Shown here piece after piece: positions 59,664 to 64,000 of a stretch of 64,000 nt of DNA. The notes under the pieces are model-generated. The model made no database searches. It was given only the letters and a program-made list of their open reading frames with translations, and was not told where the DNA came from. Location of the stretch: the NCBI GenBank assembly GCA_033002965.1, contig JAURVB010014517.1:44070-108069 (forward strand), in the 5' to 3' direction. Position 1 is the stretch's first letter. Every line of letters starts with the position of its first letter. Origin of the DNA: Piper betle (Eukaryota > Streptophyta > Magnoliopsida > Piperales > Piperaceae). The position numbers and the translations under genes were made by a program.

Positions 59664-60185
59664 TATGTTTGTGAGGCTCGTATGCCTTGTTTTGGAAATG
59701 TTTTGAGAAAGCTTTAATGATGTGCGATGTTGAAATGAAAAAGGAACCAAATGAGCTGAGTATGAATTGCAGGTGGGTTAGACCCAATTACAAGATGTGT
59801 TGTTGCTTAAATCCTATTGTGGTGTGCATTATGGTTTTATATATATACCCTATAATGTGACGTGTTTTTAACAGGTTGTCCCCTTATTGTACTTTTAGGG
59901 GAGACTTTGTCCAGCTTATTCCAAGATTTTTTAGGAATTTTGTTGCTATTTAAATTATTTTTGTGTGTGGCCATCATCATGACATTCACGTAGTATCTTG
60001 CTAGGGTTTGCATCTTGCTCAAACATTGTTTGTGCATTAGTGGTGTGCTCCATCTTGAGACGTCGAGAAGGTTATGTCATAGCCGTTTAGGTTTTGGGTC
60101 AGCCAACTTAATTGGTTTACGAGTAGTTCGATCCTTTGTAACAGTTTTGGTCCGGGTTGAGAGTAAACCGGATTGGGATGTTACA
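57781..60185 (+). mobile_element. Inner solo LTR (2405 bp) with TSD ATATA
   Basis: TGTAAAACCC...GGGATGTTACA. It is flanked by perfect ATATA direct repeats at 57776-57780 and 60186-60190. It contains the terminal hairpin, a TATA box CTATAAATAG near 58920, the CTCGGCCTACGTGCTCAAGG block (59180), a (TG)n(TA)n microsatellite at 59597-59660, and the TTTTAGGGGAGACTTTGTCC block at 59898. It is the best-preserved LTR of the family in this window. Confidence 0.92.
59597..59660. repeat. (TG)n(TA)n compound microsatellite
   Basis: About ten TG units followed by about twenty TA units inside the inner solo LTR. Confidence 0.9.
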
Positions 60186-61016
60186 ATATACATAATTTTT
60201 TCGAGTTTTCAATGAGATGAAAGATGTTGAAACCGACTCGCATGTACTATGAGCAGGTGTACGTACCGATCACACCAGGCTTTGGAATAGTGAGAGGTTT
60301 GTTTCATTCCCGATGGATCATGACAACTTTGCATTTTGAGTTTTCTCACGCCCAAAAAAATGTGGAGGTTTATAGGTACTATTTAGTACAGCACGTGTCC
60401 GAACATGTGGTTCAAAGGGTACTAAAGGCGACTATCTAAGAATACTCGACCTTCGTGCTTAGGGCCAGGAGATATATGGAGAACATGGAGAGGGCTTAGG
60501 ATATGTACTATTTTCCGAGAATGGGACCCGTTATTGCTGAGAGTGGCATAACACCAGTTTATTTCGGGATATTATTGAGTTTGCAACTTGATGGCTTATC
60601 AGTAGATGCTCTTTAAGATTTCACATAGAGAATATGCATATTATTTTCTTTTATCGTGGAATATCAAAATTTACTTGTCAGTTTGTACTAGTTATTTTTT
60701 GGACCAGCGATATTCATTACTAACTTTTTTTATATTATATATATAGGTCTTGTGATCATGAGTTGGCTTTGGTGGAAGGACAGCTAAACACTATACACAC
60801 TTGAGCTCAATGCAATTATTTTCTTTCATACTTTTATTTATATCTGATGAGTTTTCACGCATATATAGTAATGTCTTCCATTCTCGTAATGCCAAATGAC
60901 TTGTTTTAATCTATTTTACTAATCGAGTCTTATCGATCACCAGCTTTAGAGATGGGTCGATTCAATCATAACATTTCTGATTCGATTATTAAGTGAACCA
61001 AAATCAGGGTGTTACA

Positions 61017-61198
61017 GGTCTGGTAGCCAATACTCGCTCAGTCTCACCAGCAACTCGCTCTACATCACTAAAGTAGCAAATGCCCTATCAATTAATGCTA
61101 TAGGAATGTCATAGTGCAAGCTCTCATATAAGCAATCAATCCTCTGTCATACTTGGGTACAAGAAGCCTCAAAGCTTGTACAAATGGTCAACCGTGGT
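61017..61198 (-). pseudogene. Element A: gag fragment between two LTR insertions
   Basis: The minus strand reads ICTSFEASCTQV, RIDCLYESLHYDIPIALIDRA and SELLVRLSEYWLPDL in broken frames, resembling the plant gypsy gag region. Its edges coincide exactly with the LTR ends at 61016 and 61199, which shows that both LTRs inserted into element A. Confidence 0.55.
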
Positions 61199-63502
61199 TG
61201 TAAAACTCGTGAATCAAGACAGAGTTTTACGGGAGTGAACCAGTCGGTTCAACCGTCGGTTCGAGTCGAGTCAGCTTCATGGACCGCGAGCTGAGTTGAG
61301 GCCAGCTGTGAGTTATGAGCGATGAGGGTCGTGGTATGCTCAAGTGTACGATGATAACGTCTAAAAGATGATGACAAATGGGTTATCAAGTATATGGAGG
61401 TATACAGTATTGATTGTTATTTTTATTTGATCGTAGAATAGTTTTAGGCCGAATAACGCATTAGGACGCGTTGGATTATATTCAGGTGGGTTATTAGTTA
61501 TAGAGCATGCTATTTAGATGTTGTTGTGTTTATTTTATTTTATGGGATTTTTCCATATTTTTCTTGATTTTTTTACAATTTATTACGAACTAGTATTTTG
61601 ACTCAAGTCACAATCAAGTCAATATTTATTTACGAAATTTCCACCAGAGTATTTCTTCTTCCTCTCGACACTTCCTCACCCAAACCCTATCATCGCCGCT
61701 GTGTGCTGCCACCGCCGCCGACCCTACACTGCCGTCGATCGACGCTGCTCCGCCTTGCGGCGCCGTCGCCGTGCCGCCCCGACTGACCCCGGCCACCGAT
61801 CGCCTGCCGACGTGCCGCCGCGATGCAACGAAGCCACCTCGGCCGTCACCACTCCGAGCCAGATTCCACCGTTGTTCGGTCACCGTCGCCGCCGCCGTGA
61901 CCACCAGTCTCACCCTCTTGCCATCGCCAACGTTTCCACCATCCCTAGCACCGTCGATGCCGGCCGCAACCCTGATCGGAGCACGCCGCCGCCGCCGCGC
62001 CACCCATTTTCCATGCCGCCGCCGACAGCCATCGCCGCCCCGACTGCTTTGTTTGACACCACCATTGGACCAAGCTCGTTGAGCTGGTGCCGATAGACCC
62101 CCTGATTGCCCCGTCCCGAATCATCGCCGGAAAACCACCGGAATCTGCAGGAAAACTGCCGACACTAGCCGGAAAACCGCCGAAAAATTGGATTCGTGGG
62201 AATTTTGCCGGATCATCCGCCGAACGCACCTGGTCCAATCTGATCGGACTTCGGACGCAGCTAGGTGCCGACTTCAAGTTTCGAGCCACAAAACGGAAAT
62301 CCTAGCCGACGCCGATTTTTCGACGACACGAGGTATAATTTATTTTAACTTAATTATTTAAAAGTATTGATTATTAGAATTTCATGCTAGGATTGGTGAA
62401 TTGTGTGTTATAATAATATATATAAATGTAGATTTGATTAAGGATAAAATATGAAATTTGTTTGATTGAGTGATGTTAAAAATGGAGGTTAATAAACTAA
62501 TTAGGGTTACTAGGTAATGATCATGATCTAATACAAACTTGCCTAAGTAGACTTGCTAGAATTGATATAGGTTGATGTGTGTTGATTGATGCGTGATTGT
62601 GTTGATTGTGCTCGGCCTTCGTACTCAAGGCCAGGAGTAATCTGGAAGGTGCAGAGGGCGGAAAGAAATGTGATTTGAAGAAAGAAGCGATAGAAAAATG
62701 GCAAAGGTATGAGAATGAGAAAGAAAGGGGGATGCTGTCGACCCGAGGGCGACGACTTCCATATGTGCCCTCATGAGAGTTCTTGAGGAAGTACATGGTT
62801 TTCATTCAATAGGAGAGTTTGTTCTCCTGTGCCAGATTGATATTAGTTATTTTCTGGGCCGGTAACACTCGTTACTGATAGTTTTTCTATTTTATGTAGG
62901 TGAAAAATGCGAGGGATGAAAGCTGTTGGGACTGCGGAGGAGCAGCACAGATCCGCGCACACATGTACCTGTCGCGTGTAATGTATAATGATGATGTGTT
63001 AATGCTATGTGAATGATAATTTAGATGTGTTTGTTTGGATGAATTGCCTGTTATGAAATGAACGGATAGATGTGAATGAGCAGGGAACCTTGAGTTCAGC
63101 CTCGGCTTAGATGAAAACAAATGAGATAATAATGGAATGCCGCGGTAGATTGTTATGTTTTGTTGTATTTTGATAAAATATTTATATACCTTTGTTGTGG
63201 ACAGGTTGGCCTTTCTTGCACTTTTTAGGGAAAATTCTGTCCGTTTTTACGTAGTAGTATATATTTTCTTTTGGTTTCTCATTTATTGTTTTGTCTTGTT
63301 TTTTCTTGTACATCATAGTATGCATGTAGGACCGCGTTAGAACTCAATTGTTCCCACGCTTGCATTCATGTTTGCATCTCCATCTTAAGACGCCAAGGGC
63401 AGATCCAGGTCGGCTTAACCGAACCGAGTAGATTAGCGAACGGTTCGGTCGCCAGTGACATTTCCGGGTCGGTTCACAGGTGAGCCGAAATGGGGTGTTA
63501 CA
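61199..63502 (+). mobile_element. Long LTR (2.30 kb) of an element running off the window
   Basis: Begins TGTAAAACTCGTGAATC, ends GGGGTGTTACA, and is followed by a primer-binding site and a gag-like frame. The GC-rich core (61640-62330) keeps many CpG/CCGCCG words, unlike the older LTRs. Relative to the inner solo LTR it lacks the block with the CCTTCGGGCCTATTATA phrase and the TATA box. Sequence jumps at about 62610 directly to CTCGGCCTTCGTACTCAAGG. Confidence 0.85.
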
Positions 63503-63506
63503 ATAA

Positions 63507-63518
63507 TGGTATCATAGC
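63507..63518 (+). other. Primer-binding site of the 61199 LTR element
   Basis: TGGTATCATAGC, one change from the initiator tRNA-Met complement, four bases after the LTR. Confidence 0.75.
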
Positions 63519-63690
63519 TAACCCTTGGTTGATTAAGATGGTAGATGCGTTACAGGTTACATGTGTGCCGAAGCTGCTCTCGAGCTGTCCCGACAGGTAT
63601 TTTTCTGTCTTAATGTTTTTGGGTTGCAGATTTTCTTACGAATTGGTGGTGTGATAGGGTGATCAGATCAGATCAGGAATTTGTAGCCGG

Positions 63691-64000
63691 ATGGTGACAC
63701 AGACCCACCGAACACAGATCAGGACACCATCGCCTCCAGTAGCCAGACAGGACAGTCCTAGCCCTGTTCACAGTGATGCCGCCTCCAGTCAACCTAGGAC
63801 TGCCATGCCACCAGTAGAGGTCAGGGTGCCAGTTTCAGCTAGCCGATGTGGTGAGAGCCATCATCGAGACTGTCGCCGTGACCAAGATAGTCGTAGGGAC
63901 CGAGACAATGGTCGTGACAGTTACCGCACCAGAAGTAGTTGACAAGAGAGAGATGCAACGATTGCCAAGTTGGCAAAAGCTCAGATACAAATGCAGCAAA
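63691..64000 (+). pseudogene. Start of a gag-like frame with an internal stop (partial)
   Basis: The frame opens with ATG at 63691, is Pro/Ser-rich and then Arg/Asp-rich (RDCRRDQDSRRDRDNGRD), and meets TGA at 63940. The same frame continues after it (QERDATIAKLAKAQIQMQQ) to the window end. Position about 190 bp after the LTR and the charged composition fit gag of a Tekay/Del-like gypsy element. The stop suggests a damaged copy, or that translation starts elsewhere. Confidence 0.55.

Larger units (their letters stand above)
55642..61016 (+). mobile_element. Outer solo LTR (about 2.97 kb net), itself interrupted
   Basis: Begins TGTAAAACCTAGCTTCGGG at 55642 and ends CAGGGTGTTACA at 61016. The flanks GGTCG (55637-55641) and GGTCT (61017-61021) are a 4/5 match, fitting an old 5-bp duplication. 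Sequence on both sides is element A gag, and no internal region is present, so it is a solo LTR. The inner LTR 57781-60185 interrupts it inside the promoter-like block. Joining the flanks restores the block order seen in the other LTRs (…CATATA then CATAATTTTTTCGAG). The GC core here (56170-56700) has lost most CpGs. Long TTTATT-rich tracts lie at 56880-57330. Confidence 0.82.

Noticed and set aside
61626..62305. Large frames on both strands in the GC-rich part of the 61199 LTR
   Set aside because: They lie wholly inside an LTR, overlap on both strands, and have no counterpart in the other LTR copies except GC content.
1..64000. CRISPR arrays, operons, prophage or other prokaryotic systems
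   Set aside because: No spaced direct repeats, no gene clusters with ribosome-binding sites; intron-bearing genes and plant transposons show a plant nuclear genome.

Overview
This window is nuclear DNA from a flowering plant. The protein-coding genes carry plant-type introns with GT/AG borders, one gene belongs to a plant-only family (OXS3-like), and the rest is AT-rich DNA full of plant-type transposons (hAT, Ty3/gypsy, solo LTRs, MITE-like elements). GC-rich first exons and 5' leaders (ARPC3, OXS3-like) hint at a non-grass monocot, but I cannot fix the species.

Genes. Four apparently intact genes lie on the minus strand. They are a PIRL-type leucine-rich-repeat protein (7.5-9.7 kb), the Arp2/3 complex subunit ARPC3 (17.1-19.6 kb, 174 aa, with the start codon ending its first exon), an OXS3-like nuclear stress protein (24.3-25.3 kb), and a complete 2-oxoglutarate/Fe(II) dioxygenase of the ACC-oxidase-homolog group (32.7-34.1 kb, 358 aa). 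They are independent transcription units with no operon-like relation. A plus-strand cyclophilin (CYP20-1-like) pseudogene spans 39.97-45.83 kb.

Mobile DNA, left part. There is a decayed hAT transposase at 1.7-3.7 kb. A 519-bp non-autonomous hAT element with an 8-bp target duplication lies at 20.2 kb, and an inverted, deleted relative lies at 31.1-31.4 kb. A family of elements built from repeated AATCGG-type motifs around very GC-rich cores occurs at 10.7, 22.6, 36.1 and 37.4 kb. Two CACTA-like subterminal-repeat clusters and a 101-bp GC-rich foldback at 32.3 kb complete this part.

Mobile DNA, right part. From 38.7 kb on, almost everything is retrotransposon. A young 5.2-kb Ty3/gypsy element (40458-45659, two 350-bp LTRs differing at 3 sites, target duplication TAAGT) sits directly behind the splice donor of the cyclophilin pseudogene. 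An old minus-strand chromovirus-like gypsy element, called element A here, begins at 45835 and continues past 61 kb. It is broken by plus-strand long LTRs: one at 50061-52903 with a primer-binding site; a solo LTR at 55642-61016 that itself contains another solo LTR at 57781-60185 (target duplication ATATA); and one at 61199-63502 whose internal region runs off the window.

Most notable signals: the young element's gag frame starts inside the LTR and reads through the tRNA primer-binding site; the long LTRs share a 5'-terminal hairpin with a constant 13-nt loop and a compensatory base change; the foldback at 32.3 kb; and the GC-core repeat family.
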